Notes: a model not told the origin generated them from the sequence alone. Shown: positions 52,932-63,474, numbered from the stretch's first letter. The stretch: 64,000 nt of DNA from Microbacterium arborescens (GCF_030369635.1 NZ_CP128474.1:2914001-2978000), one strand, 5' to 3'. Numbers and translations: made by a program.

Positions 52932-53239
52932 CACTCGGTCTCTTCCTTCGCGGCCTCGGTGGCGTCATCCGCCTTCTTGGCCTTGGTCTTCTTCGCCTTC
53001 GGCGCCTCCGCGACGGGCGTGGCACGGATGCCGAGCTCGCGCTCGCGGATCACCGTGTAGAGCCGCGCGATGTCGCGCTTGACCGCACGGATGCGGCCGT
53101 GGCTCTCGAGCTGGCCGGTGGCCGACTGGAAGCGCAGGTTGAACAGCTCTTCCTTGGCCTTGCGCAGCTCCTCGACGAGGCGCTGGTCTTCGAACGTGTC
53201 GAGCTCGCTCGGGGCGAGCGTCTTGGTGCCGACAGCCAT
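52931..53239 (-). CDS. rpmC: 50S ribosomal protein L29
   Basis: Large-subunit protein of 102 residues. The helical hairpin core is [21 protein letters not shown]. The last 30 residues are a Lys/Ala/Glu-rich tail not found in the 63-residue E. coli protein. One-base overlaps join it to rplP and rpsQ. Confidence 0.97.
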   Translation of the reverse strand: MAVGTKTLAPSELDTFEDQRLVEELRKAKEELFNLRFQSATGQLESHGRIRAVKRDIARLYTVIRERELGIRATPVAEAPKAKKTKAKKADDATEAAKEETE

Positions 53240-53658
53240 TACGCGTCGCCCTCCTCGCGCTTGATGATGCGTGCCTTAAGCGGCAGCTTGTGAATGGCAC
53301 GGGTCAGGGCCTCGCGAGCGAGCTCCTCGTTGACTCCGGCGACCTCGAAGAGGACGCGACCCGGCTTGACGTTGGCGACCCACCACTCCGGCGAGCCCTT
53401 ACCCGAACCCATGCGGGTCTCGGCGGGCTTCTTGGTGAGCGGACGGTCGGGGTAGACGTTGATCCACACCTTGCCGCCACGCTTGATGTGACGCGTCATG
53501 GCGATACGAGCGGACTCGATCTGACGGTTGGTCACATAAGCGGGCGTGAGTGCCTGGATGCCGAACTCGCCGAAGGAGACCTTCGTGCCGCCGGTGGCCT
53601 GGCCATCGCGCTTGGGGTGGTGCTGCTTGCGGTACTTGACCTTACGGGGGATAAGCAT
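53239..53658 (-). CDS. rplP: 50S ribosomal protein L16
   Basis: Large-subunit protein of 139 residues near the A-site t[43 protein letters not shown] and [20 protein letters not shown]. One-base overlaps with rpsC and rpmC. Confidence 0.98.
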   Translation of the reverse strand: MLIPRKVKYRKQHHPKRDGQATGGTKVSFGEFGIQALTPAYVTNRQIESARIAMTRHIKRGGKVWINVYPDRPLTKKPAETRMGSGKGSPEWWVANVKPGRVLFEVAGVNEELAREALTRAIHKLPLKARIIKREEGDA

Positions 53659-54416
53659 CAGGCCGACGCTCCTTCTGCCACGGGGGCCTCGTTGCGGGGA
53701 CCACGACGGCGGTCACCGCGGTCGTCGCGACCGCGCGAGGTCTTCGGCGCGTTGGCCTGCTCGCGAGCGAGCTCCTTGGCCGTCAGGTCGCCCTTGTAGA
53801 TCCAGACCTTCACGCCGATGCGGCCGAAGGTGGTCTTGGCCTCGTAGAAGCCGTAGTCGATGTTCGCGCGGAGCGTGTGCAGGGGCACGCGGCCCTCGCG
53901 GTAGAACTCCGAGCGGCTCATCTCCGCGCCGCCGAGGCGGCCCGAGACCTGGATCCGGATGCCCTTGGCGCCGGCGCGCTGAGCGCCCTGCAGACCCTTG
54001 CGCATCGCGCGGCGGAACGCCACACGAGCCGAGAGCTGCTCGGCGATGCCCTGCGCGACGAGCTGGGCGTCGGCCTCGGGGTTCTTGACCTCGAGGATGT
54101 TGAGCTGGATCTGCTTGCCGGTGAGCTTCTCGAGGTCGGCGCGGATGCGCTCGGCCTCGGCGCCGCGGCGACCGATCACGATGCCCGGGCGGGCGGTGTG
54201 GATGTCGACGCGGACGCGGTCACGGGTGCGCTCGATCTCGATGTTGCTGACGCCGGCGCGGTCGAGCGACGTGGTCAGCAGACGACGGATCTTGATGTCC
54301 TCGGCGACGTAGTCGGCGTAACGCTGGCCCGGCTTGGTCGAGTCCGAGAACCAACGCGACACGTGGTCCGTGGTGATGCCGAGGCGGAAGCCGTACGGGT
54401 TGACTTTCTGTCCCAT
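53658..54416 (-). CDS. rpsC: 30S ribosomal protein S3
   Basis: Small-subunit protein of 252 residues at the mRNA entry channel. It starts [20 protein letters not shown], has the KH-domain [19 protein letters not shown] and ends in a charged Arg/Asp/Ala tail of about 35 residues. One-base overlaps with rplV and rplP. Confidence 0.98.
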   Translation of the reverse strand: MGQKVNPYGFRLGITTDHVSRWFSDSTKPGQRYADYVAEDIKIRRLLTTSLDRAGVSNIEIERTRDRVRVDIHTARPGIVIGRRGAEAERIRADLEKLTGKQIQLNILEVKNPEADAQLVAQGIAEQLSARVAFRRAMRKGLQGAQRAGAKGIRIQVSGRLGGAEMSRSEFYREGRVPLHTLRANIDYGFYEAKTTFGRIGVKVWIYKGDLTAKELAREQANAPKTSRGRDDRGDRRRGPRNEAPVAEGASA

Positions 54417-54814
54417 TACTTGCTCGCCTTCTTGCTCGTACCGGCGGCCGCGGCATCCGCGTTCTCCGGCGTCGACAGCACGACCGTGATGTGGCTCGTG
54501 CGCTTCTTGATCTGGAAGGCACGACCCTGGGCGCGGGGCTGGAAACGCTTGAGCGTCGTGCCCTCGTCGACGTACGCGTTCTTCACGTACAGGTCTGCAT
54601 CGTCCAGGAACTCGTTGTCCTTGTCGGCCTTGACGCGAGCGTTCGCGACCGCCGAGGCGACGAGCTTGTAAATCGGCTCGCTGGCGCTCTGGGGGGCGAA
54701 CTTCAGGATGGCGAGTGCCTCCTGAGCCTGCTTGCCCTTGATGAGCGCGACGACACGACGAGCCTTCTGAGGGGTCACGCGGATGTGCTTCACGCGCGCG
54801 GTGGATTCCACCAT
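54416..54814 (-). CDS. rplV: 50S ribosomal protein L22
   Basis: Large-subunit protein of 132 residues lining the exit tunnel: [20 protein letters not shown] and [20 protein letters not shown]. It follows rpsS after 38 bases with GAGGAGAGA before the ATG. Confidence 0.98.
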   Translation of the reverse strand: MVESTARVKHIRVTPQKARRVVALIKGKQAQEALAILKFAPQSASEPIYKLVASAVANARVKADKDNEFLDDADLYVKNAYVDEGTTLKRFQPRAQGRAFQIKKRTSHITVVLSTPENADAAAAGTSKKASK

Positions 54815-54852
54815 GTCTCTCCTCCTCTGTCCTCTCTGGAACTGCCCCCGCG

Positions 54853-55134
54853 TCAGCGGCGGCGGCCCTTCTTGTCGTCCTTCACGTGGCCGCGGAAGGT
54901 GCGGGTGGGCGCGAATTCGCCCAGCTTGTGGCCGACCATGGTCTCGGACACGAACACAGGGATGTGCTTGCGTCCGTCGTGCACGGCGATCGTGTGGCCG
55001 AGCATGGCCGGGATGATCATCGAACGGCGCGACCAGGTCTTGATGACGTTCTTGGAGCCGGCTTCGTTCTGCGCGACCACCTTGCGAAGCAGGTGCTCGT
55101 CGACGAAGGGGCCCTTCTTCAGGCTGCGAGGCAT
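54853..55134 (-). CDS. rpsS: 30S ribosomal protein S19
   Basis: Small-subunit head protein of 93 residues: [20 protein letters not shown] and [20 protein letters not shown]. It follows rplB after 12 bases. Confidence 0.98.
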   Translation of the reverse strand: MPRSLKKGPFVDEHLLRKVVAQNEAGSKNVIKTWSRRSMIIPAMLGHTIAVHDGRKHIPVFVSETMVGHKLGEFAPTRTFRGHVKDDKKGRRR

Positions 55135-55146
55135 CTTCCTCTACTC

Positions 55147-55986
<840 letters not shown>

Positions 55987-56010
55987 GTTCGTTGTCCTCT
56001 ATCCCGACCG

Positions 56011-56310
56011 TCAGCCGACTGCCGTGAAGATGTCGATGGTGCCCGACTTCAGGGTGACGATGGCGCGCTTGGTGTCCTTGCGCTTGCCGGTGCCGAAGCG
56101 GGTGCGACGGGACTTGCCCGCGCGGTTGAGCGTGTTGACCGCGGCGACCTTGACACCGAAGATCTTCTCGATCGCGAGCTTGATCTCGGTCTTCGAAGCG
56201 CGGGGGTCCACGAGGAACGTGTACTTGCCCTCGTCGATGAGCCCGTAGCTCTTCTCGGAGACGACCGGCTTCAGGATGATGTCGCGCGGGTCCTTGTTGA
56301 CGGCGGTCAT
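56011..56310 (-). CDS. rplW: 50S ribosomal protein L23
   Basis: Large-subunit protein of 99 residues at the tunnel exit, dock for trigger factor and [23 protein letters not shown] and [20 protein letters not shown]. The start overlaps the rplD stop by four bases. Confidence 0.98.
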   Translation of the reverse strand: MTAVNKDPRDIILKPVVSEKSYGLIDEGKYTFLVDPRASKTEIKLAIEKIFGVKVAAVNTLNRAGKSRRTRFGTGKRKDTKRAIVTLKSGTIDIFTAVG

Positions 56311-56969
56311 GCCGAGACCTCCTCGGTGGCGCCGGCCTTGGACGCGACGAACGCGTCGTAGGCGGCCTTGGTGAAGACGAGGTCGTCCGAGACGAGCACG
56401 TCGTAGGCGTTGAGCTGGTCGAACGTCAGCACGTGGACGTACGCGAGGTTGCGCACGCTCTTGACGGTGATCTCGTCACCGCGCTCGATGACCACGAGGA
56501 CGTTCTTCGTGGCGCCGAGACCGGTCAGCACGGCGGCTGCGGCCTTGGTCGAGGGCGCGCCCTCGACACCGAACGAGTCGATGATGTGCAGACGCTGGCC
56601 GCGAGCACGGTCGCTGAGCGCTCCGAGGAGTGCGGCGGCGACCATCTTCTTGGGGGTGCGCTGCGAGTAGTTGCGCGGCTTGGGGCCGTGCACGATGCCA
56701 CCACCGGTCATGTGCGGCGCGCGGATCGAGCCCTGACGGGCGTTACCCGTGCCCTTCTGCTTGAAGGGCTTGCGGCCGGCGCCCGAGACCTCACCGCGAC
56801 GCTTGGTCGAGTGGGTGCCCTGGCGAGCCGCCGCGAGCTGCGCGACGACGACCTGGTGGATGAGGGGAACGTTGGTCTTGACGTCGAAGAGCGCGGCGGG
56901 CAGCTCCACGGAGCCGGCCTTCTTGCCGGAAGCGCTCCGGACGTCGAGCGCGAGAGTCGAGTCAGCCAT
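56307..56969 (-). CDS. rplD: 50S ribosomal protein L4
   Basis: Large-subunit protein of 220 residues: [20 protein letters not shown] and [20 protein letters not shown], the tunnel loop. In E. coli L4 represses the S10 operon through its leader; the long leader found here leaves room for similar control, but that is not shown. It follows rplC by two bases. Confidence 0.98.
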   Translation of the reverse strand: MADSTLALDVRSASGKKAGSVELPAALFDVKTNVPLIHQVVVAQLAAARQGTHSTKRRGEVSGAGRKPFKQKGTGNARQGSIRAPHMTGGGIVHGPKPRNYSQRTPKKMVAAALLGALSDRARGQRLHIIDSFGVEGAPSTKAAAAVLTGLGATKNVLVVIERGDEITVKSVRNLAYVHVLTFDQLNAYDVLVSDDLVFTKAAYDAFVASKAGATEEVSA

Positions 56970-56971
56970 GA

Positions 56972-57631
56972 TCAGGCACCCTTCACAGCGTTGCGGACGT
57001 AGACGATGCGGCCGCGTGCACCGGGGACGGCGCCCTTGACGAGCAGCAGACCCTTCTCGGCGTCGACGGCGTGCACCGTGAGGTTGAGGACGGTCACGCG
57101 CTCGCCACCCATGCGGCCGGCCATGCGCATGCCCTTGAAGACGCGGCTGGGCGTCGACGAGGCACCGATGGAACCGGGCTTGCGGTGGTTGCGGTGCGCA
57201 CCGTGCGAGGCCGAGACGCCCTTGAAGTTGTGGCGCTTCATGACACCCGCGGTGCCCTTGCCCTTGCTGGTGCCGACGACGTCGACCAGCTGGCCGGCCT
57301 CGAACGTGTCACCGGCGGTGAGCTCCTGACCGAGTGAGTAGTCAGCGGCATCCGCCGTGCGCACCTCGGTGAGATGGCGACGGGGGGTCACGCCGGCGGC
57401 CTCGAAGTGGGCCGTGAGGGGCTTGTTGACCTTGCGGGGGTCGATCTGGCCGGCAGCGATCTGAACGGCCGAGTAGCCGTCCTTCTCGGGCGTACGGACC
57501 TGGGTGACCACGTTCGGCGCGATCTCGATGACCGTGACGGGGACGAGCTTGCCCTGCTCGTTCCAGACCTGGGTCATGCCGAGCTTGGTGCCGAGGAGGC
57601 CCTTGGAAACCTTGGAGTTGATGTCAGCCAT
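56972..57631 (-). CDS. rplC: 50S ribosomal protein L3
   Basis: Large-subunit assembly-initiator protein of 219 residues: [40 protein letters not shown] and [19 protein letters not shown]. The ATG at 57631 lies eight bases after the rpsJ stop; the long open frame upstream is a shadow of rpsJ and the leader. Confidence 0.98.
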   Translation of the reverse strand: MADINSKVSKGLLGTKLGMTQVWNEQGKLVPVTVIEIAPNVVTQVRTPEKDGYSAVQIAAGQIDPRKVNKPLTAHFEAAGVTPRRHLTEVRTADAADYSLGQELTAGDTFEAGQLVDVVGTSKGKGTAGVMKRHNFKGVSASHGAHRNHRKPGSIGASSTPSRVFKGMRMAGRMGGERVTVLNLTVHAVDAEKGLLLVKGAVPGARGRIVYVRNAVKGA

Positions 57632-57639
57632 GTCGAACC

Positions 57640-57948
57640 TCAGAGCTTGATCTCGATGTTGACGTCGGCCGGGAGGTCGAGTCGCATGAGCGAGTCGACA
57701 GCCTTCGGCGTCGGGTCGACGATGTCGATCAGACGCTTGTGGGTGCGCATCTCGAAGTGCTCGCGGCTGTCCTTGTACTTGTGGGGCGACCGGATGACGC
57801 ACACGACGTTCTTCTCGGTCGGCAGCGGCACGGGGCCGACGACAGTCGCGCCCGCACGGGTCACGGTGTCGACGATCTTGCGTGCCGAGGTGTCGATGAC
57901 CTCGTGGTCGTACGACTTCAGGCGAATGCGGATCTTCTGTCCCGCCAT
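57640..57948 (-). CDS. rpsJ: 30S ribosomal protein S10
   Basis: Small-subunit protein of 102 residues, also NusE in antitermination: [20 protein letters not shown] and [20 protein letters not shown]. The ATG at 57948 is preferred over one four codons earlier by comparison with the family. First gene of the S10 operon; the promoter lies about 310 bases upstream. Confidence 0.98.
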   Translation of the reverse strand: MAGQKIRIRLKSYDHEVIDTSARKIVDTVTRAGATVVGPVPLPTEKNVVCVIRSPHKYKDSREHFEMRTHKRLIDIVDPTPKAVDSLMRLDLPADVNIEIKL

Positions 57949-58259
57949 TTGTCTGCTCACTCTCTTTATCGCGTCTTACGTCTCGCTGGTCGCGAGCGCA
58001 TTGGACGCCCGGTGGCGCGGTCTGCGCCGGGCACTTCTCACCGCCGGGGCGGTGATGCTGCACCACTGTTCTGATGTCAAACCCGCGAGTCTCCCCGCGG
58101 TTCCGCACCGTGCGCGCAGGCGCGCATCCTGTCTCCAGGTCGGTGTGGGGTTCGATGTTCATCTGCCCGTGGCCTAGGACTCTGCGCTTCGCGCCGCCTA
58201 TGCACTGTCGTGACAGTGATCCGGGATGCTGGGCACCCGTCGGAATGTGGAACCTGGAT
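57949..58259 (-). other. Long leader of the S10 operon, no gene
   Basis: This stretch has no credible coding region on either strand. On the minus strand it is the untranslated leader of rpsJ if the promoter at 58260-58288 is used. It contains a stem-loop around 58007-58032 (GCCC/GGGC outside GGCGC/GCGCC) and a second short stem nearby (CACCGCC and GGTG). Leaders of this operon are regulatory in other bacteria; no known motif was identified. Confidence 0.55.
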
Positions 58260-58288
58260 AGTCTACGTGCCGCCCGGGCGTGTCGCAA
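58260..58288 (-). promoter_or_regulatory. Promoter of the S10 operon
   Basis: On the minus strand TTGCGA (-35, 58283-58288), a 17-base spacer and TAGACT (-10, 58260-58265). The -35 region lies within a 14-bp direct repeat. Transcription would start near 58253, about 305 bases before rpsJ. Confidence 0.7.
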
Positions 58289-58303
58289 ACCCGGGCGTGT
58301 CGC
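58273..58303 (-). repeat. 14-bp tandem direct repeat at the S10 promoter
   Basis: CCCGGGCGTGTCGC occurs at 58273-58286 and again at 58290-58303, a 17-base period. The first copy covers most of the spacer and part of the -35. It may be a repeated activator site or a recent duplication of promoter DNA. Confidence 0.6.
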
Positions 58304-58347
58304 GATATCCGCGTGACGCCGGGCGCGGCCGCCGCGGGCCGCCGAAC

Positions 58348-58413
58348 ACGTACCGCCGCCGCGACCGCGCACCTTCTATGGTGCACCCTCGCGGCGATGG
58401 TGCGCGTTCGGCG
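58348..58413 (+). repeat. 66-bp direct repeat, left copy
   Basis: Ungapped alignment with 59577-59642 gives 53 of 66 identical bases. Both copies contain the block CCTCGCGGCG flanked by GGTGC-type inverted elements (CGCACC and GGTGCG). The pair brackets the AbiEi-like gene. Nothing else in the window was seen to match. Confidence 0.65.
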
Positions 58414-58417
58414 GGAT

Positions 58418-58512
58418 GGGTTGGGGGGTGGGTTGGGGGGGGTGGGTTGGGGGGTGGGTTGGGGGGGGTGGGTTGGGGGGTGGGTTGGGGGGTGGGTTGG
58501 GGGGTGGGTGGG
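58418..58512 (+). repeat. 95-base tract of only G and T (G-quadruplex candidate)
   Basis: The plus strand consists solely of G and T for 95 bases, built from units like GGGTTGGGGGGT with two copies lengthened by two G. It ends at the stop codon of the minus-strand AbiEi-like gene. Many G-runs of three to eight could stack as G-quadruplexes in the plus strand; the minus-strand transcript would carry a C-rich tail. Confidence 0.85.
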
Positions 58513-59469
58513 TCAGCGCAGGAGAGCGTGGGCGCGGAGGAATGCGGCGAACGTCGGGCGTGAGGCGAGTCGCTCCCACCCCCACCGGATCGGAGTCCAG
58601 CCGGTCGCCGCGACGATGCGACTCTCGCGATCGCGCTGCTCGCGCAGCACGTCACGAGGTGAGCGGCCCGCCGTGAACGCGGGATCGACGTACTTGCCGT
58701 CGCCGTCGAACTCGCCGAACCTCCGCAGCCGGGGCCACGCGAAATCGAGGAACGCCCACCGCCCGCCGCCGAGAGCCACCGGATGCTGGAGCGTCGGCTC
58801 CGTGGCGCCGAGCTGCTGCATCCACAGCCGACTGATGCTCTCACCCGGCAGCTGCGCGCGGCCGTCGGCGATCGAGACCACGAAGCGCGCGCGACGGATG
58901 CCGCGGGCACCGGGAGCCCGCTCGATGCGACCGGCCACGTCGGCGACCAGCGCCGCGGCGGCAGCCCGGTCGTAGACGCCCCGGCCCTGCCACGCCACCG
59001 CTCGCAGCGCCGCATCCATCGCCGCTGTCGCGGTCTCGGCCCTCTCGGCGCAGAGCACATCGAACAACGTGCGCGCGATGTTCGTCGCCTGCAGCGCATC
59101 GACGGACGTGATGTCGGAAGCGATGACCTCGTGCCGATGCCGCACGACGTCGCTGCGACTCGGAGCCGGCGCCGGGCCGAGCTCGAGAGTGTGCACGCGA
59201 GCGTCGTCGCCGCGGTGGACCGGCAGCCCATGCAGCGCAGCGGCTGTCGCGTGCGAGAAGACCGGATCGCGTGTGGCGACCGCGGCGAGAGCGAGCGCAC
59301 GCAGCCGCATCCGCTCCTCCGGCCGTGCAGCCGCCCACCGGGATGCCGCGACGTAGACCCCCCTCCGCACGCGCACGAGCTCCCCGTCGGCGACGGCACG
59401 GTCGAGAGTGGACGCCTCGCCATGACGACGCGCATCGCGCCGGAGGATCAGGTCGTCGTGCTCGGTCAC
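58513..59469 (-). CDS. AbiEi-like antitoxin-domain protein with nuclease-like C-terminus
   Basis: Protein of 318 residues. The N-terminal part (about 1-45; ILRRDARRHGEASTLDRAVA, then GELVRVRRGVYVA) is the winged-helix domain typical of AbiEi-family antitoxins. The middle is the helical DUF-like region of that family (FSHATAAALHGLPV). The C-terminus (about 255-305) has FLDFAWPRLRRFGEFDGDGKY, whose spaced acidic residues and Lys resemble a PD-(D/E)XK nuclease core. No AbiEii-type nucleotidyltransferase toxin is adjacent, so it is an orphan. The GTG at 59469 is preceded by GGGGG. It sits in the tuf-rpsJ junction between two 66-bp repeats. Confidence 0.75.
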   Translation of the reverse strand: MTEHDDLILRRDARRHGEASTLDRAVADGELVRVRRGVYVAASRWAAARPEERMRLRALALAAVATRDPVFSHATAAALHGLPVHRGDDARVHTLELGPAPAPSRSDVVRHRHEVIASDITSVDALQATNIARTLFDVLCAERAETATAAMDAALRAVAWQGRGVYDRAAAAALVADVAGRIERAPGARGIRRARFVVSIADGRAQLPGESISRLWMQQLGATEPTLQHPVALGGGRWAFLDFAWPRLRRFGEFDGDGKYVDPAFTAGRSPRDVLREQRDRESRIVAATGWTPIRWGWERLASRPTFAAFLRAHALLR

Positions 59470-59576
59470 TCCCCCACGGTGCCCGCCCCCGCAGCCCCGC
59501 TCCTCCCCGCCCGCGCTCCCCGCGCATAGCCCCGCGCCCCGCACCGCTGGGGAGGAACCCCCGCGGGAACGCGAAA

Positions 59577-59642
59577 ACGCACCGTCGACGCGACCACGCA
59601 CCAGCTACGGTGCGCCCTCGCGGCGGCGGTGCGTTCTCGGCG
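59577..59642 (+). repeat. 66-bp direct repeat, right copy
   Basis: Partner of 58348-58413 with 53 of 66 identical bases in the same orientation. It lies just after the stop of the small antitoxin-like gene (minus strand) and upstream of the AbiEi-like gene. Confidence 0.65.
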
Positions 59643-59648
59643 CTCGGC

Positions 59649-59864
59649 CTACTGGTTGCCGATGTTCTTGTCGACGTTCTCGCGCACCTCGTCGATCTTC
59701 GCGTGCTGCTGCTCCGGCACGACCTTCTTCACGGCATCCGCCGCGCCCTGGAGGAACTTGTCGCTGACCTCTTCGGCCTTCTCGCTCTTGAGGGCCTCCT
59801 CGATCTTGTCGCGGTTCTGCTCGAACATCTGCTTGCCCTTGTTGATGATGTCGTCCACGCCCAT
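59649..59864 (-). CDS. Small helical antitoxin-like protein (MT0933/Rv0909-type)
   Basis: Protein of 71 residues, charged and helical: MGVDDIINKGKQMFEQNRDK followed by IEEALKSEKAEEVSDKFLQG. The MG-x-x-D start, the N-R-D-K-I-E segment and the repeated amphipathic pattern fit the MT0933-type antitoxin family, although the typical GGKY stretch is missing. No toxin gene is adjacent, so the antitoxin label is by similarity only. The ATG at 59864 has AAAGGA eight bases upstream. It lies directly downstream of tuf. Confidence 0.7.
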   Translation of the reverse strand: MGVDDIINKGKQMFEQNRDKIEEALKSEKAEEVSDKFLQGAADAVKKVVPEQQHAKIDEVRENVDKNIGNQ

Positions 59865-59940
59865 GGCACGGTCCTTTCGTCGAACGGTTGAAGCCATGAC
59901 AGCGCGCCGCAGGGCCGGCGTCAACAGCTTGCGAAACGAC

Positions 59941-59974
59941 GGAACCCCCCGGACCCGAAGGTCCGAGGGGTTCC
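59941..59974 (-). terminator. Terminator after tuf
   Basis: Arms at 59941-59955 and 59960-59974 form a 15-bp stem with one mismatch and a CGAA loop, 19 bases after the tuf stop on the minus strand. It ends the str operon before the small antitoxin-like gene. Confidence 0.8.
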
Positions 59975-59993
59975 GCGAAGGAAGTCGAGAGAC

Positions 59994-61187
59994 TTACTTG
60001 ATGATCTTGGTCACCGTGCCGGCGCCGACGGTGCGGCCACCCTCACGGATCGCGAAGCCGAGGCCCTCTTCCATGGCGATCGGCTGGATGAGCTCGACCG
60101 ACATGTCGGTGGTGTCACCGGGCATGACCATCTCGGTGCCCTCGGGCAGCGAGATGACGCCGGTGACGTCCGTGGTGCGGAAGTAGAACTGCGGGCGGTA
60201 GTTCGTGTAGAAGGGGTTGTGACGGCCACCCTCCTCCTTCGAGAGGATGTAGGCAGTGCCCTCGAAGTTGGTGTGCGGGGTAACCGAACCCGGCTTCACG
60301 ACGACCTGGCCACGCTCGACGTCGTCACGCTTGGTGCCGCGGAGGAGCAGACCACAGTTCTCGCCGGCCCAGGCCTCGTCGAGCTGCTTGTGGAACATCT
60401 CGATACCCGTGACCGTGGTCTTCTGCGTCGGGCGGATGCCGACGATCTCGACCTCGGAGTTGATGGCGAGGGTGCCACGCTCGGCGCGACCGGTGACGAC
60501 GGTTCCACGACCGGTGATCGTGAAGACGTCCTCGACGGGCATGAGGAACGGCTTGTCCTTGTCACGCACCGGGTCGGGGATCGACTCGTCGACGGCGTCC
60601 ATGAGCTCGACGATGGCGTTGACCCACTTCTCGTCGCCCTCGAGAGCCTTCAGGCCCGAGACGCGGACGACGGGAGCGTTGTCACCGTCGAAGTCCTGCG
60701 ACGACAGCAGCTCGCGAACCTCGAGCTCGACGAGCTCGAGGATCTCCTCGTCGTCGACCATGTCGGACTTGTTGAGCGCGACCAGCAGGTAGGGCACGCC
60801 GACCTGCTTGGCGAGCAGGACGTGCTCGCGGGTCTGAGCCATCGGGCCGTCGGTGGCGGCGACCACGAGGATCGCGCCGTCCATCTGAGCGGCACCGGTG
60901 ATCATGTTCTTGATGTAGTCAGCGTGACCCGGGGCGTCGACGTGAGCGTAGTGACGCTTGGGGGTCTCGTACTCGACGTGCGAGATGTTGATCGTGATAC
61001 CACGCTGACGCTCTTCGGGCGCCGAGTCGATGGACGCGAAGTCACGCTGCACGTTGGTGGCCGACGGGTACTTGTCAGCGAGCACCTTCGAGATCGCTGC
61101 GGTGAGCGTCGTCTTGCCGTGGTCGACGTGACCGATGGTTCCGATGTTGACGTGCGGCTTGGTCCGCTCGAACTTGGCCTTAGCCAC
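59994..61187 (-). CDS. tuf: Elongation factor Tu
   Basis: GTPase of 397 residues that brings aminoacyl-tRNA to the ribosome. G1 is [10 protein letters not shown]2 the RGITI switch, G3 DAPGHADY, G4 NKSD; the end is [11 protein letters not shown]. The methionine at 1 follows a GAGGAGG-type site (revealed as AGGAGGACCC on the minus strand). It lies 144 bases after fusA with a hairpin between, so it may have a promoter of its own besides readthrough. A thiopeptide or kirromycin resistance change was not assessed. Confidence 0.99.
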   Translation of the reverse strand: MAKAKFERTKPHVNIGTIGHVDHGKTTLTAAISKVLADKYPSATNVQRDFASIDSAPEERQRGITINISHVEYETPKRHYAHVDAPGHADYIKNMITGAAQMDGAILVVAATDGPMAQTREHVLLAKQVGVPYLLVALNKSDMVDDEEILELVELEVRELLSSQDFDGDNAPVVRVSGLKALEGDEKWVNAIVELMDAVDESIPDPVRDKDKPFLMPVEDVFTITGRGTVVTGRAERGTLAINSEVEIVGIRPTQKTTVTGIEMFHKQLDEAWAGENCGLLLRGTKRDDVERGQVVVKPGSVTPHTNFEGTAYILSKEEGGRHNPFYTNYRPQFYFRTTDVTGVISLPEGTEMVMPGDTTDMSVELIQPIAMEEGLGFAIREGGRTVGAGTVTKIIK

Positions 61188-61279
61188 TGGGTCCTCCTCA
61201 GGACTGTCGTTGTAGATCTCCGGGCGCTGGATTGCGACCGGTTCTCTACGGGGATGTTTTCACTCTAGTAGAGAGGTCG

Positions 61280-61289
61280 ATATTCAGTT
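61280..61289 (-). repeat. ATATTCAGTT motif, copy at the fusA-tuf junction
   Basis: On the minus strand AACTGAATAT followed by CGAC, nine bases after the fusA hairpin. It matches the copy at the rplE-rpsH junction in 13 of 14 positions. Confidence 0.4.
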
Positions 61290-61297
61290 TGAGTGGA

Positions 61298-61321
61298 TGC
61301 CGGGAGCGTGGGCCCCCGGCA
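61298..61321 (-). terminator. Hairpin between fusA and tuf
   Basis: A 7-bp stem (61298-61304 with 61315-61321) starts ten bases after the fusA stop on the minus strand. It is weaker than the others and may only attenuate. Confidence 0.5.
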
Positions 61322-61331
61322 CCCCGAGGGC

Positions 61332-63446
61332 TTACTCGCCCTTGTTCTTCTGGACGATCTCGTCGGCCACCGCGCGGGGGACCTCGGAGTAGCTGTCGAA
61401 CTCCATCGAGTAGACCGCGCGGCCCGAGGTCTTCGAGCGCAGGTCACCGATGTAGCCGAACATCTCCGACAGGGGGACGAGAGCGCGGACGATCTTGATG
61501 CCCGAGCCGTCCTCCATCGACTGGATCTGGCCACGACGGGAGTTCAGGTCGCCGATGACGTCGCCCATGTACTCCTCGGGCGTACGCACCTCGACGGCCA
61601 TCAGAGGCTCGAGGATGACCGGGTTGGCCTTCCGCAGCGCCTCCTTGAAGCCCATCGAACCGGCGATCTTGAACGCCATCTCGGACGAGTCGACGTCGTG
61701 CGACGCGCCGTCGAGCAGGATCGCCTTGACACCCACGATGGGGTAGCCGGCGAGCACGCCGACGTTCATCGCGTCCTGGAAGCCCTGGTTGGTCGGCTCG
61801 ATGTACTCGCGCGGGATACGGCCACCGGTGACCTTGTTCTCGAACTCGTACGTCTTGTCGGCCGTGACCTCGAGGGGCTCGATCGCGAACTGGATCTTCG
61901 CGAACTGACCCGAACCACCGGTCTGCTTCTTGTGGGTGTAGTCGTGACGCTCGACGGCCTTCTTGATCGTCTCGCGGTACGCGACCTGCGGCTTGCCGAC
62001 GTTCGCCTCGACGCGGAACTCGCGCTTCATGCGGTCGACGAGGATGTCGAGGTGCAGCTCGCCCATGCCCTTGATGACGGTCTGACCCGTCTCGGGGTTG
62101 AGCTCGGTGCGGAACGTCGGGTCCTCTTCGGCGAGCTTCTGGATGGCGACACCCAGCTTCTCCTGGTCGGCCTTGGTCTTCGGCTCGATCGCGACCTCGA
62201 TGACGGGCTCGGGGAACGTCATCGACTCGAGGACGACGGGCTCCGCCGGGTCGGCCAGGGTGTCACCGGTGGTGGTGTCCTTCAGGCCGATGACGGCGTA
62301 GATGTTGCCCGCGGTGAGCGAGTCGACCGGGTTCTCCTTGTTGGCGTGCATCTGGAAGATCTTCCCGATGCGCTCCTTCTTGCCCTTGGTCGAGTTGATG
62401 ACCTGCGCGCCCGAGTCGAGGTGACCCGAGTACACGCGGACGTAGGTGAGGCGACCGAAGAACGGGTGCACGGCGACCTTGAACGCCAGCGCCGCGAACG
62501 GGTCGTTGGCGTCGGGGTGACGCTCGATGATCTTCTCTTCGTCCTTCGGGTCGTGCGCCTCGATGGCGGGCACGTCGAGGGGCGAGGGGAGGAAGTCGAC
62601 GACCGCGTCGAGCATGGGCTGCACACCGCGGTTCTTGAACGCCGAGCCGCAGAGCACGGGGTACAGGTCGCCCGCGACGGTGAGCTTGCGGATCGCGCCC
62701 TTGATCTCGGCGACGGTCAGCTCTTCACCGCCGAAGAACTTCTCGAGCAGCGCGTCGTCGGACTCGGCGACGGTCTCGAGGAGCCGCTGGCGGTACTCGG
62801 CGGCCTTGTCGGCGAGGTCGGCCGGGATCTCCTGGATCTCGTACTTCGCGCCCATGGTCACGTCACCCTTGGCGTCGCCGGGCCAGACCAGCGCGCGCAT
62901 CTCGACGAGGTCGATGACGCCCACGAAGTCGTTCTCGGCGCCGATCGGGAGCTGCAGCACGAGCGGCTTGGCACCCAGGCGGCTGACGATGGTGTCGACG
63001 GTGAAGTAGAAGTCGGCGCCCAGCTTGTCCATCTTGTTGACGAAGCAGATGCGGGGGACGTCGTACTTGTCGGCCTGACGCCAGACGGTCTCGGACTGGG
63101 GCTCGACGCCCTCCTTGCCGTCGAAGACCGCCACCGCGCCGTCGAGGACGCGCAGCGAACGCTCGACCTCGACCGTGAAGTCGACGTGGCCGGGGGTGTC
63201 GATGATGTTGATCTGGTTCTTGTTCCAGAAGCAGGTCACGGCGGCAGACGTGATCGTGATGCCGCGCTCCTTCTCCTGCTCCATCCAGTCGGTGGTCGAG
63301 GCGCCGTCGTGCGTCTCGCCGAGCTTGTGGTTGACGCCCGTGTAGAACAGGATGCGCTCGGTCGTCGTCGTCTTGCCGGCATCGATGTGCGCCATGATGC
63401 CGATATTGCGGACCTTGTTGAGGTCGGTGAGCACTTCTTGTGCCAC
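61332..63446 (-). CDS. fusA: Elongation factor G
   Basis: Translocation GTPase of 704 residues with five domains. G1 is [20 protein letters not shown]3 DTPGHVDF, G4 [10 protein letters not shown]; domain IV carries [19 protein letters not shown]. It lies 69 bases after rpsG with a strong hairpin between. Length is normal for bacterial EF-G. Confidence 0.99.
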   Translation of the reverse strand: MAQEVLTDLNKVRNIGIMAHIDAGKTTTTERILFYTGVNHKLGETHDGASTTDWMEQEKERGITITSAAVTCFWNKNQINIIDTPGHVDFTVEVERSLRVLDGAVAVFDGKEGVEPQSETVWRQADKYDVPRICFVNKMDKLGADFYFTVDTIVSRLGAKPLVLQLPIGAENDFVGVIDLVEMRALVWPGDAKGDVTMGAKYEIQEIPADLADKAAEYRQRLLETVAESDDALLEKFFGGEELTVAEIKGAIRKLTVAGDLYPVLCGSAFKNRGVQPMLDAVVDFLPSPLDVPAIEAHDPKDEEKIIERHPDANDPFAALAFKVAVHPFFGRLTYVRVYSGHLDSGAQVINSTKGKKERIGKIFQMHANKENPVDSLTAGNIYAVIGLKDTTTGDTLADPAEPVVLESMTFPEPVIEVAIEPKTKADQEKLGVAIQKLAEEDPTFRTELNPETGQTVIKGMGELHLDILVDRMKREFRVEANVGKPQVAYRETIKKAVERHDYTHKKQTGGSGQFAKIQFAIEPLEVTADKTYEFENKVTGGRIPREYIEPTNQGFQDAMNVGVLAGYPIVGVKAILLDGASHDVDSSEMAFKIAGSMGFKEALRKANPVILEPLMAVEVRTPEEYMGDVIGDLNSRRGQIQSMEDGSGIKIVRALVPLSEMFGYIGDLRSKTSGRAVYSMEFDSYSEVPRAVADEIVQKNKGE

Positions 63447-63474
63447 GGGCTGTTCCTTACGTTTGGTCGGGAGC

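Noticed and set aside
58418..58512. G/T-rich repeats as a CRISPR array
   Set aside because: No spacers, units of 12-14 bases in direct succession, and no cas genes.
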